From Phenylobacterium sp. (GTDB lineage Bacteria; Pseudomonadota; Alphaproteobacteria; Caulobacterales; Caulobacteraceae): a stretch of 35,550 nucleotides of DNA. The translations under genes were made by a program, and so were the position numbers. This document shows positions 1 through 7,792 of this stretch, in pieces. The first letter of the stretch is position 1; every line of letters starts with the position of its first letter. Under the pieces are notes generated by a model. That model was not told the DNA's origin, did not search any database, and saw only the letters and a program-made list of their open reading frames with translations. The stretch lies in contig JAQGIV010000178.1 of the NCBI GenBank assembly GCA_028290945.1, positions 1 to 35,550 on the forward strand, read 5' to 3'.

Positions 1-1
1 C

Positions 2-754
2 GCCACGGCCGCGCAGCTGCGCGCCCTGCCGGCCCGCGCCATCGCCAAGCCGATCGCCGGGGCTACGGCCGCCGCCGACCGGCGCCTCTCGCCCGAGGGC
101 CCGACCTCGGCCATCGACGCCGGCCGACAGGCCCCGGTGCCGTTGATGATCGGCGTCAACAGCGGCGAGGATTCCCTGCTCGATTCCACCGGCGGGCTCG
201 CCAAGGCCAAGGCCGCGGCCAAGCCGGCCGACCTCGCCAAGGTGCGCGCGCTCTACGGCCCCGGCACCGACGACGAACTGGCCGTGCGCTATATGTTGCG
301 AGACGGGGTGGGCACCGCGCCGGCCCGCTGGGTGGCGCGCAAATGGTCGGCCCGCGCGCCGGCCTACCTCTACCGGTTCGACCACGTCGACGAGGCGGCC
401 CGAGCTCGCCAGGCCCGCGCGGCGCACGGCTCGGAGATCTTCTACGTCTTCCAGACCCTCGGCCGGCAGCCGGCCGATCCGCCGGTCCCGACGCCGGGCG
501 ACGAGCGGCTGGCCGCCGAGATGCACGCCCGCTGGGTGGCCTTCGCCAAGACCGGTCACCCCGACGTCGCCGGCCGCCCGGCCTGGCCCGCCTATTCCGC
601 CGCGACGGATCGCTGGATGGTGTTCGGACCCGCCGGCTCCTCGGTGCAATCCAAGGTGCTGAAGACCCAGCTCGACTGGCATGAGAAGCGCACGGCGCCG
701 CTGATCGTGCTGGTCCGCCTGCAGGCCGAGTTCAAGCGCCTGTTCGGGCGCTGA
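2..754 (+). CDS. Carboxylesterase type B, C-terminal part (5' end outside window)
   Basis: The reading frame is open from base 2, so the gene starts upstream of the window and only about 250 C-terminal residues are seen; the nucleophile-serine region is missing. The family hydrolyses carboxylic esters with an alpha/beta-hydrolase fold. Visible family marks are PVPLMIGVNSGEDSLL (the segment after the strand that precedes the acidic residue), AAHGSEIFYVF, which carries the catalytic histidine in the usual HGxxxxYVF context, and the C-terminal WVAFAKTGHPD...WPAY block typical of this family. It ends TGA at 754 and abuts the stop codon of the next, convergent gene with no spacer. Family assignment is firm; the substrate cannot be told from this part. 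Confidence 0.9.
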   Translation, partial: ATAAQLRALPARAIAKPIAGATAAADRRLSPEGPTSAIDAGRQAPVPLMIGVNSGEDSLLDSTGGLAKAKAAAKPADLAKVRALYGPGTDDELAVRYMLRDGVGTAPARWVARKWSARAPAYLYRFDHVDEAARARQARAAHGSEIFYVFQTLGRQPADPPVPTPGDERLAAEMHARWVAFAKTGHPDVAGRPAWPAYSAATDRWMVFGPAGSSVQSKVLKTQLDWHEKRTAPLIVLVRLQAEFKRLFGR

Positions 755-1825
755 TCAGCGGGACTTGCCGCGCGCCAGGTGCTGCTTCCAGAACGCCACC
801 GCCTCGGCCTTGGCCTCGCGGCCTTCCGGCGTGTTGACCATCAGGTCGGAAAAGCCGTGCGGCATGCCTTCGTAGATCTCCAGCCGGGACTCGCCGCCGG
901 CCCCGCGGATCGCCCGATGCAGGCGCACGAAGTCGCTGAGCAGGAACTCCTTGGTGCCGCCCTGGATCAGGGTCGGCGGATAGCCCTTCTTGAAGTCGCC
1001 ATAGACCGGTGAGGCATAGGGGTTCCGCTGGTCGGCGGGCGCGGCGTAGGCGTCGATGCCCGGCTGCACCGTGCCCGGCCGCAGCGCCGGGTCCGCCTCC
1101 GACAGGGTGATGCGGGTGTCGCCGGCTCCCGTCAGGTCGGTGGCCGGCGATTGCAGCAGCAGGGCGGCCGGCATCGGCAGGCCCTGGTCGCGGATCTTCA
1201 GCGCCGTGGCCGCCACGATGGTGCCGCCCGCTGAGCCGCCGAACATGCCGATGCGGCGGGGCTTCACGCCCTGCGCCAGCAGCGCCTTGTAGACCGCCAG
1301 CACCTGGTCGGTGACCTGGCGCCACTGGCCCCGCGGCGCGACCAAGTATTCCACCGAGATCACCCGCCGCCCGGTGGCGTCGGCCATGATCGCCGGGCCC
1401 AGCAGGTTGGAGCGCGCGCTGCCGGAGACGAAGCCGCCGCCGTGCACATAGATCAGCACCGAGCCGTCGTCCTTGTAGCCCTTGGGCCGCACCTCGACGG
1501 TCGGCGTCCCGCCCAGGACGCGATCGCGCGCCGCGGAGCCGTAGGTCTTCAGGGCCCGGTCGGCGACGCTGAGCGAGCGCTGCTCATTGGCCTGGTAGAG
1601 CGCGTCGAACTCCGCGGTCGTGCGGGCCGGCGTCGGGGTGGGCGCGAGGATGAAGGCCCGGTAGCCGGCGTAGATCGCGGCGGCTTCCGGCGAGATCGTC
1701 GAGGGCACATAGGCCCGCATCGGCAGCGGGACGGCCGCGGCCGATTGCGCAAGGGCCGACGGAGGCGCCAGCGCGACCAGGCTGCAGCCGATGACAAGGG
1801 CGAGTGCGCGCGATCGCATATTCAT
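755..1825 (-). CDS. Exported alpha/beta-hydrolase, HSL-family esterase/lipase
   Basis: Predicted acyl-ester hydrolase of the hormone-sensitive-lipase family, exported by a Sec signal (RALALVIGCSLVALAPP, cleavage near ALA-Q, about residue 26). From the ATG at 1825 the oxyanion-hole motif HGGGF begins at about H128, the nucleophile is S198 in GGSAGG, and the probable acid and base are D298 (LLSD) and H323 (MPHGFSD). The frame stays open further upstream, but the added residues would sit in front of an intact signal peptide. A GGAGG lies 3 nt before the 1825 ATG and 9 nt before a second ATG at 1819, so 1819 may be the real start. It is convergent with the type-B carboxylesterase and divergent from the GH3 gene. 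Two unrelated esterases side by side would suit removal of acyl groups from plant or polysaccharide substrates, but that is inference. Confidence 0.9.
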   Translation of the reverse strand: MNMRSRALALVIGCSLVALAPPSALAQSAAAVPLPMRAYVPSTISPEAAAIYAGYRAFILAPTPTPARTTAEFDALYQANEQRSLSVADRALKTYGSAARDRVLGGTPTVEVRPKGYKDDGSVLIYVHGGGFVSGSARSNLLGPAIMADATGRRVISVEYLVAPRGQWRQVTDQVLAVYKALLAQGVKPRRIGMFGGSAGGTIVAATALKIRDQGLPMPAALLLQSPATDLTGAGDTRITLSEADPALRPGTVQPGIDAYAAPADQRNPYASPVYGDFKKGYPPTLIQGGTKEFLLSDFVRLHRAIRGAGGESRLEIYEGMPHGFSDLMVNTPEGREAKAEAVAFWKQHLARGKSR

Positions 1826-1874
1826 CTTCCTCCCGGGGCCTCTACGGGGCCATGGCCGCAAGGTGAGGCAGGTT

Positions 1875-1900
1875 ATACAAGTAGGCAAGACTGCTTGTAT
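1875..1900. promoter_or_regulatory. Operator-like inverted repeat between esterase and GH3 gene
   Basis: The outer arms ATACAAG (1875-1881) and CTTGTAT (1894-1900) are perfectly complementary and the symmetry continues inward with one mismatch (ATACAAGTAG against ATACAAGCAG). Arm centres are 19 bp apart, about two helical turns, as expected for a dimeric repressor. The site lies in the 127-bp divergent intergenic region, 50-75 bp upstream of both starts, so it could control both genes. The binding protein is unknown; no matching regulator gene is adjacent. Confidence 0.55.
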
Positions 1901-1952
1901 GTGTCGTTATCAACCGGTGGCGCCCGCGCGCCGCCGTCAGTAGGACTAGGGC

Positions 1953-4124
1953 GTGGGCACAGACCGCCATTTTCTCGAAAGCCTGCTGGGCCGCATGACC
2001 CTCGAGGAGAAGGTGGGCCAGCTCAGCCTCTATTCGGCGGACGTCAAGCTGGCCGGGGCCGAGACGGTCAATCCGGCGCTGACCTTCAAGGCGCCGCAGA
2101 GCCGGTTCGAGGATATCCGGGCCGGCCGCGTGACGGGCGTCTTCAACGGCTACGGCGAGGCCTATATCCGCGCCCTGCAGACGATCGCGGTGGAGGACTC
2201 CCGGCTCGGGATCCCGCTGATCTTCGGGGCCGACGTCATCCACGGCTTCCGCACCGCCTTTCCCGTGCCGCTGGCGGAGGCGGCGAGCTTCGAGCCGGAG
2301 CTGGCGGAGCGGGTCGCCGAGACCGCCGCGGCCGAGGCGGCCGCCGAAGGCCTGCACTGGACCTTCGCGCCCGGCGCCGATCTGTGCCGCGACGCGCGCT
2401 GGGGCCGGGTGGTGGAGAGCTACGGCGAGGACACCCTGGTCGCCAGCCGGTTCGCGGCCGCCCGGGTGCGGGGCTTCCAGGGCGATGACCTGCGCGATCC
2501 CCGCCGGCTGATGGCGACGGTCAAGCATTTCGCGGCCTATGGCGCCGCCGAGGCCGGCCTCGACTACAATACCGCCGAGATCTCGCGGACCACCCTGGTC
2601 GACCACTACCTGCCGCCCTACCGCGCGGCGGTCGAGGCGGGCGCCGGCGCGGTGATGACCGCGTTCAACGATGTCGACGGCGTGCCGGCCAGCGCCAACC
2701 GGGAGCTGCTCACCGGCCTGCTGCGCGAGCAGTGGGGCTTCAAGGGCTTCACCGTCTCCGACTACAATTCCGACTTCGAGACCATCGTCCATGGCCTCGC
2801 CGACAGCCCGCGCGAGGCGGCGCGGCTGTGCTTCCTGGCCGGCCTCGACATGTGCATGCAGAGCGGGCTCTACGCCGACCAGCTGGCGGGGCTGGTGGCG
2901 GACGGCGCCGTCGAGGAGGCCGCCGTCGACCGGTCCGTGCTGCGGGTGCTGGCCGCCAAACAGGCGCTCGGCCTGTTCGAGAATCCCTATCGCGGGTTGG
3001 GCGCTGCGTTCGATCCGGGGCCGGCGCGGGCGCTGGCCCGCGAGGCCGCCCGTCGGTGCCCGGTGCTGCTGAAGAATCGCGACGGCGTGCTGCCGCTGAA
3101 GGCCGGCGCGCGGGTCGCGCTGATCGGGCCGTTCGCCCGCGAGCACCAGAACCTGAACGGCGCCTGGGCGATCTTCGCGGCCAACGGCCAGTCGGTGAAC
3201 CTGGAAGACGGCTTCCGGGCGGCGCTGGGCGACCAGGCGCTGATCGTCGAGCCGGGCTGCGCGATCTCCGAAGCCCTGCCCGGGGGGCTGGAGGCGGCCG
3301 CCGCGGCGGCGGCCGGGGCCGACGTGGTGCTGCTGGCGCTGGGCGAGGGCCAGCACATGTCCGGCGAATCCCGCTCGCGCACGGATATCGGCCTGCCGGC
3401 CGCCCAGATCGAGCTGGCGCAGGCGATGCGGCGCACCGGCAAGCCGATCGTCACCCTGTTGCGCACCGGCCGCCCGCTGGCCATCCCCGAGCTCGCGGCG
3501 CTGTCGGACGCGCTGCTGGTCACCTGGTTCCTGGGCTGCGAGACCGGCGCCGCGGTGGCCGACCTGGTGCTGGGCCGCGCCGCGCCGAGCGGTCGGCTGC
3601 CGATGAGCTTCCCGCGGCATGTGGGCCAGGCGCCGATCTACTATGCCCGCAAGGCCACCGGCCGGCCGCCGCGCGACCCGCCCGGCCCGTTCACCGCCCG
3701 CTACATCGACGCCGAACCGGGGCCGCTCTATCCGTTCGGCTTCGGCCTCGGCTACGGCCGGATCGACTACGGACCGACGCGCGTCAGCCCGGCCGACCTT
3801 GCCGGGTCCGGCGCCGTGACCGTCTCGTGCGAGCTGACAGAGCGCGCCGGCGCCGACATCGAAGAGGTCGTGCAGCTCTACGTCCACGACGTCGCGGCCA
3901 GCCGGGTGCGGCCGGTGCGCGAGCTGAAGGCTTTTCGCAAGGTGGCGGTGGCCGCCGGGGCGCGGGTGGTCGTGGAATTCGAATTGCGCCGCGAGGACCT
4001 GGGGTTCGCCGACGGGACCGGCGGCTGGACCGTCGAGCCGGGCGCCTTCGAGGTCTGGATCGCGCCGAACGCCGAGGCCGGGGTTCCGGCCCGCTTCGTG
4101 CTGCGGTCTGAGGCGGGGGCGTGA
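1953..4124 (+). CDS. Glycoside hydrolase family 3 beta-glucosidase, cytoplasmic
   Basis: A 723-aa retaining beta-glycosidase of the BglX type that removes terminal beta-linked glucose (or xylose) from oligosaccharides or glycosides. The N-terminal TIM barrel (about 1-340) carries the nucleophile D270 in FTVSDYNSDF. The alpha/beta-sandwich domain (about 365-590) carries the probable acid/base E472 in SGESRSRTD. A fibronectin-III-like domain (about 645-715) ends the protein. The start is GTG at 1953, just before the conserved LLGRMTLEEKVGQL. No signal peptide is present, whereas many BglX relatives are periplasmic, so the substrate should be hydrolysed after import. Its stop overlaps the start of the downstream GPH transporter by 4 bp (GTGA), so the two are translationally coupled and probably act on the same sugar. 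Exact specificity cannot be read from the sequence. Confidence 0.93.
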   Translation: MGTDRHFLESLLGRMTLEEKVGQLSLYSADVKLAGAETVNPALTFKAPQSRFEDIRAGRVTGVFNGYGEAYIRALQTIAVEDSRLGIPLIFGADVIHGFRTAFPVPLAEAASFEPELAERVAETAAAEAAAEGLHWTFAPGADLCRDARWGRVVESYGEDTLVASRFAAARVRGFQGDDLRDPRRLMATVKHFAAYGAAEAGLDYNTAEISRTTLVDHYLPPYRAAVEAGAGAVMTAFNDVDGVPASANRELLTGLLREQWGFKGFTVSDYNSDFETIVHGLADSPREAARLCFLAGLDMCMQSGLYADQLAGLVADGAVEEAAVDRSVLRVLAAKQALGLFENPYRGLGAAFDPGPARALAREAARRCPVLLKNRDGVLPLKAGARVALIGPFAREHQNLNGAWAIFAANGQSVNLEDGFRAALGDQALIVEPGCAISEALPGGLEAAAAAAAGADVVLLALGEGQHMSGESRSRTDIGLPAAQIELAQAMRRTGKPIVTLLRTGRPLAIPELAALSDALLVTWFLGCETGAAVADLVLGRAAPSGRLPMSFPRHVGQAPIYYARKATGRPPRDPPGPFTARYIDAEPGPLYPFGFGLGYGRIDYGPTRVSPADLAGSGAVTVSCELTERAGADIEEVVQLYVHDVAASRVRPVRELKAFRKVAVAAGARVVVEFELRREDLGFADGTGGWTVEPGAFEVWIAPNAEAGVPARFVLRSEAGA

Positions 4125-5488
4125 GCTTGGCGATCGGCGAACCGGCGGCGCCCCTGGGCTGGGCCCGGATCACCGCCTTCGGGGCGGGCGACTTCGCCTG
4201 CAACCTCTATTGGCAGAGCATCTCGCTCTACCTGCTGTTCTACTACACCGACGCCGTCGGGCTTTCCCCCGCCACCGCCGGCCTGATCTACATGGTCGCC
4301 TCGATCTGGGACGGGCTGATCGACCCGCTGGTCGGCGCGGCCGCCGACCGCACCCGGACCCGCTGGGGCGGCTACCGGCCCTACATCCTGTTCGGCGCCG
4401 TGCCGCTCGCCCTGGCGTTCGGCCTGCTCTACTACCGGCCGCCGTTCGAGGGCGCGCCGCTGATCGCCTTCGTGCTGGGCGCCCACCTGCTGTTCCGCAC
4501 CCTCTATGCCGCCGTCAACGTGCCCTACGCCGCCTTGAGCGCGCGCATGACCCGCGACGCGGGCGAGCGGGCCGCCTTGTCGGGCGCCCGGATGCTGTTC
4601 TCCACCCTGGCGGCGGTGGCGGTCGCGCTGGCCACCCAGCCGATCGCCAAGGCGGTCACCGGCCCCCCGGACGGGGCGCGGGGGTTCTTCGTGGCCGCCT
4701 GCCTGTTCGCCGGCGTCGCCACCCTGGTCCTGCCGCTGGTGTTCGCCACCACGCGCGAACAGCTGCCGGCCCGAGCCTCCGCCCCGCAGGGCGGCGGGTC
4801 GCGGGCCTATTGGGGGAGCGTGCTGGGCAACCGCGCCTTCTGGACGCTGATCATCGGCGGCGGCTTCATGATCACCTGCATGACCGCGCTCGGGAAGTCG
4901 GTGCTCTACTACTTCAAATACTACCTGCACGACGAGGCCGGCGCGCGCACCGCCCTGGCGCTGGCCAGCGCCAGCGGGCTCGTGATCGTGCCGTTCTGGA
5001 TGGCTGTGGCCCGGCGCGTCAGCAAGCGGGCGATCTGGCTGGCCAGCTGCGCCATCTACGCCGCGGGCCTGATCGCCTTCGCCCTGCTCGACCTTCACGC
5101 CGCCTGGCAGATGGACGTCTTCCTGGTCTACATGCAGGTCGCCACGGCCGGGCTGTCGTTCGCCTATTGGGGCATCCTGCCGGACACCGTCGAATATGGT
5201 CAGTGGAAGACCGGCGTGCGCGCCGAGGCCTTCGTCTTCGGCCTGGCCCTGCTGTTCCAGAAGGTCGCCCTGGGTCTGGGGGCCGGCCTCTTCGGCCTGG
5301 CGCTGGCGGCGGTGGGCTATCGCGCCAACCAGGTCCAGGCGCCGGAAACCCTGCTCGGCCTGAAGGCCATCATGGTGGCGCTGCCGCTGCTGGGGGTCGG
5401 CGTCTGCGCCGTCGCCATGTCGTTCAATCCCCTCAAGCGCGGGGTGCATGAGGCGATCGTGGCGCAGCTCGCGGCCGAAGGCGCCTGA
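4121..5488 (+). CDS. GPH-family (MelB-type) glycoside:cation symporter
   Basis: A 455-aa inner-membrane carrier with about 12 hydrophobic segments. The family signatures are clear: AADRTRTRWGGYRPYILFG after TM2 (the DRT..RWGxxRP loop) and the late motif DTVEYGQWKTGVRAEAF. The glycoside-pentoside-hexuronide family takes up glycosides with H+ or Na+. The GTG start at 4121 lies inside the end of the GH3 gene (4-bp overlap), giving a two-gene import-and-hydrolyse unit: carrier brings in a beta-glucoside, cytoplasmic GH3 cleaves it. The coupling is seen in the sequence; the shared substrate is inferred. Confidence 0.92.
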   Translation: MSLAIGEPAAPLGWARITAFGAGDFACNLYWQSISLYLLFYYTDAVGLSPATAGLIYMVASIWDGLIDPLVGAAADRTRTRWGGYRPYILFGAVPLALAFGLLYYRPPFEGAPLIAFVLGAHLLFRTLYAAVNVPYAALSARMTRDAGERAALSGARMLFSTLAAVAVALATQPIAKAVTGPPDGARGFFVAACLFAGVATLVLPLVFATTREQLPARASAPQGGGSRAYWGSVLGNRAFWTLIIGGGFMITCMTALGKSVLYYFKYYLHDEAGARTALALASASGLVIVPFWMAVARRVSKRAIWLASCAIYAAGLIAFALLDLHAAWQMDVFLVYMQVATAGLSFAYWGILPDTVEYGQWKTGVRAEAFVFGLALLFQKVALGLGAGLFGLALAAVGYRANQVQAPETLLGLKAIMVALPLLGVGVCAVAMSFNPLKRGVHEAIVAQLAAEGA

Positions 5489-5499
5489 CGACCAGCGCT

Positions 5500-5522
5500 T
5501 TGATCTGGTCAAGTCCGATCAA
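5500..5522. promoter_or_regulatory. Inverted repeat upstream of MFS sugar porter (weak operator candidate)
   Basis: TTGATC (5500-5505) and GATCAA (5517-5522) are perfect 6-bp inverted arms separated by 11 bp, in the 110-bp gap before the MFS gene. The left part (CTTTGATC) shares TTTGAT with the boxes near the rhamnose genes, but the match is too short to claim the same regulator. Confidence 0.25.
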
Positions 5523-5598
5523 CACCGATAGCCTTCGCCCAAACAGAGGCTGTTGAGAAGCGCCGCTTCAAGGCGCCCGAGCCAAGAGGAGAGGGAAT

Positions 5599-6906
5599 AT
5601 GAGTGCGGAAGGGGCGGCCGTGGCTGGGCCCGGTGCGGCGTCCGAGCGGGCGCCGACGACCGACGCGGAGGACTGGAAGAACACCATCCTCGCCGGCTTG
5701 GCCAACTACATCGACGCCGGTTCGATCGTCTCCGGATCCGCCGCCCTGGCGCTGTGGGCGACGGCCTATCACCTGAGCACCGGCTTCATCGGCCTGCTCG
5801 GGGCGTTCAGCGCCAACGCCATTTCCGCCGGCGTCGGGGCGCTGATCGGCGGTCGCCTCTGCGACATGTATGGCCGCAAGAAGATCTACCAGTACGACAT
5901 GCTGTTCTATGCGTTCGGCATGCTCTGGCTGGTGTTCGCCACCCAGCCCTGGATGATCGTCGTCGGTTTCATCCTGGTCGGGCTGGCGGTGGGCGCCGAC
6001 ATCCCGGCCTCCTGGTCGCTGATCGCGGAGATGGCGCCCTCGGGCAAGCGCGGCAAGCACAGCGGCGTCGCCCAGATGCTCTGGTATCTCGGCCCGGTCG
6101 TCGTCCTCGGCCTGTTCCTAATGCTGGCGCCGCTGGGCGTGCTCGGCGCTCGCATCGTCTTCGCCCACCTGGCGATCACCGCCGTGGTGCTGACGCTCCT
6201 GCGATCGCGCATGAAGGAGTCGGTCGTCTGGGAAGAGGCCAAGGCCAAGCGCGCGGCAGACCCGCAGGCGGCCCGCGCCGGCCTCCGCGCGCTGTTCACG
6301 CCAAAGCACCTCAAGTCGATGGCCTTCCTGATCGGCATGTACGGCATCTGGAACCTGTGGGCCGGCACCAACGGCTTCTTCTTCCCCTACATCCTGCGCA
6401 CGGTCGGCGCGCAGAGCCAGGCCACCAGCGTGGCCATGCAGGCCGGCGGCTTCCTCGTCGCCATGATCTCGATCGGCGCGGTGTTCATGCGCTACTCCGA
6501 CAAGGTCAATCAGCGCGTGCTGTTCGGCGTCTCGGCCCTGATCCAGGTCGTCGGCATGTCGCTGCTGGCGCTGTTCCCGCTCACCACGCCGGTGGCCATG
6601 GCCTATCTGGTGCTGGTCTGGTTCGGCTCGGGATTTGGCGCGCAGTCGTTCTTCCAGCTGTGGAGCGCGGAGCTCTTCCCGACCATGCTCCGCAGCACCG
6701 CCCAGGGACTCACCTTCGCCGTCGTGCGCATCGGGCTCGGGCTCTGGAGCTTCTTCGTGCCGCTGTTGACGGCGACGGGCTTCAACCGGCTCGCCTGGAT
6801 CCTGACTGGATTCCTGGTGGTCAGCGGCGCCATCGGCATGATCTGGGCGCCGCGCAACGAGGGCAAGTCGCTGGCCCAGATCGAGGAGGAGCGCGCCGGA
6901 GCCTAG
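5599..6906 (+). CDS. MFS sugar porter, probable L-rhamnose uptake
   Basis: A 435-aa major facilitator with about 12 hydrophobic segments. GGRLCDMYGRKK is the loop-2 motif of sugar porters (GGxxxDxxGRR/K). The ATG at 5599 follows a good ribosome-binding site (AAGAGGAGAGGG), with a 27-residue hydrophilic leader before TM1. It sits next to the rhamnose regulator and catabolic genes, and no rhamnose ABC transporter (rhaSTPQ type) is in the window, so it is the best candidate for rhamnose import; this rests on context only. It converges on the DeoR-type gene, and the two stop codons share the same CTAG (6903-6906). Confidence 0.88.
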   Translation: MSAEGAAVAGPGAASERAPTTDAEDWKNTILAGLANYIDAGSIVSGSAALALWATAYHLSTGFIGLLGAFSANAISAGVGALIGGRLCDMYGRKKIYQYDMLFYAFGMLWLVFATQPWMIVVGFILVGLAVGADIPASWSLIAEMAPSGKRGKHSGVAQMLWYLGPVVVLGLFLMLAPLGVLGARIVFAHLAITAVVLTLLRSRMKESVVWEEAKAKRAADPQAARAGLRALFTPKHLKSMAFLIGMYGIWNLWAGTNGFFFPYILRTVGAQSQATSVAMQAGGFLVAMISIGAVFMRYSDKVNQRVLFGVSALIQVVGMSLLALFPLTTPVAMAYLVLVWFGSGFGAQSFFQLWSAELFPTMLRSTAQGLTFAVVRIGLGLWSFFVPLLTATGFNRLAWILTGFLVVSGAIGMIWAPRNEGKSLAQIEEERAGA

Positions 6907-7688
6907 TCGGCGACAAGCAGGCGCACGCCGGCCCGTTCGATCATCCGCCGCTCGTCGTCGGTGACGGCGGCGTCGGTGATGACCACGTCGATGTCCTCCA
7001 GGCCGCAGACCACATTGCCCGATGACCCGCGGAACTTGGAGCTGTCGACCAGCACGATGATCTCTTCGGCGCGCTCGATCAGCCGGCGTTCGGCCGCCAC
7101 CAGCACCACGTCGGCCTGCATCAACCCCTGTGGCCCGATCGCGGCGGCGCCCATGAACAGCTTGGGCGCGTGGAAGCGCGGCATGCTCTCCTCGCCGGCC
7201 GCCGAGAGGATGATGTTCTGTTCGCGGAACACCGAGCCGGCCGGCACCAGGATCCGCGTACCGGCCTGCGGCAGCAGGGCGTCGACGATGTGCAGGGAGT
7301 TGGTGAGCACCTGAAGGCTCAGGCCCTCCAGGTGCGGACACATCTGCAGGGTCGTGGAGCCGCCGTCGATCATCACCGCCTCGCCCGGCGCGCAGAGGCC
7401 CGCGGCGGCCTTGCCGATGGCCGCCTTCTGGCGACGGTTGTGGCTGATGTTCTCGTGGAACGGCGCGCCGCCCAGCTTCGGCACCGCCGCGGCGGAGGAA
7501 GCGCGGGATGCGCCCAACTTGGCGCCGCCGCGAACCCGCACCAGCAGACCCTGCTGCGCCATCCGCTCGAGGTCGCGCCGGATGGTGGCCGGGGACGCGT
7601 CGAGCTTGGAGTCGAGCTCCTGGAAGGATGCAAAGCCGCGGTCCTGCATCAGGTCCAGGATCAGCCGCTCGCGCTCCGTGGCGTGCAT
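6903..7688 (-). CDS. DeoR/GlpR-family transcriptional regulator of rhamnose genes
   Basis: A 261-aa repressor-type protein. Residues about 4-58 form the DeoR winged helix-turn-helix with the signature SPATIRRDLERM and the wing VRVRGGAKL. The rest is the DeoR C-terminal sensor domain, a ribose-phosphate-isomerase-like fold that usually binds phosphorylated sugars; rhamnulose-1-phosphate would be the logical inducer here. I chose the ATG at 7688 because the frame upstream depends on a TTG start and adds 21 residues not typical of the family. It is the last gene of the leftward rhaD-rhaI-deoR run, 104 bp after rhaI, and may have a promoter of its own. DeoR-type control of rhamnose genes is known from Rhizobium; that this protein binds the CTAWCAATCAAA sites is inferred. 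Confidence 0.92.
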   Translation of the reverse strand: MHATERERLILDLMQDRGFASFQELDSKLDASPATIRRDLERMAQQGLLVRVRGGAKLGASRASSAAAVPKLGGAPFHENISHNRRQKAAIGKAAAGLCAPGEAVMIDGGSTTLQMCPHLEGLSLQVLTNSLHIVDALLPQAGTRILVPAGSVFREQNIILSAAGEESMPRFHAPKLFMGAAAIGPQGLMQADVVLVAAERRLIERAEEIIVLVDSSKFRGSSGNVVCGLEDIDVVITDAAVTDDERRMIERAGVRLLVAD

Positions 7689-7753
7689 ATGGTGTGAATC
7701 TCCCCGGCCAGCCGCGCGGACAGTTGTTCCCGCGACAGGTTGAACAAGCAAGC

Positions 7754-7765
7754 AATTTCAATCAT
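7754..7765 (+). promoter_or_regulatory. Weak copy of rhamnose box upstream of deoR-type gene
   Basis: AATTTCAATCAT matches ACTATCAATCAA of the rhaD/rhaK region at 9 of 12 positions and lies between the rhaI stop and the regulator start. It could serve autoregulation. One occurrence with three mismatches is weak evidence. Confidence 0.3.
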
Positions 7766-7792
7766 CCGCCGGGGCGGCGGCGCGCCGTCGGG

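Noticed and set aside
1842..3887. A 681-codon leftward frame opposite the GH3 gene
   Set aside because: Antisense shadow of a gene with conserved catalytic residues; repetitive R/G/A/Q/H composition.
5560..5580. Short hairpin GAAGC-GCC-GCTTC before the MFS sugar porter
   Set aside because: Only a 5-bp stem and no U-tract; not supportable as a terminator or riboswitch.
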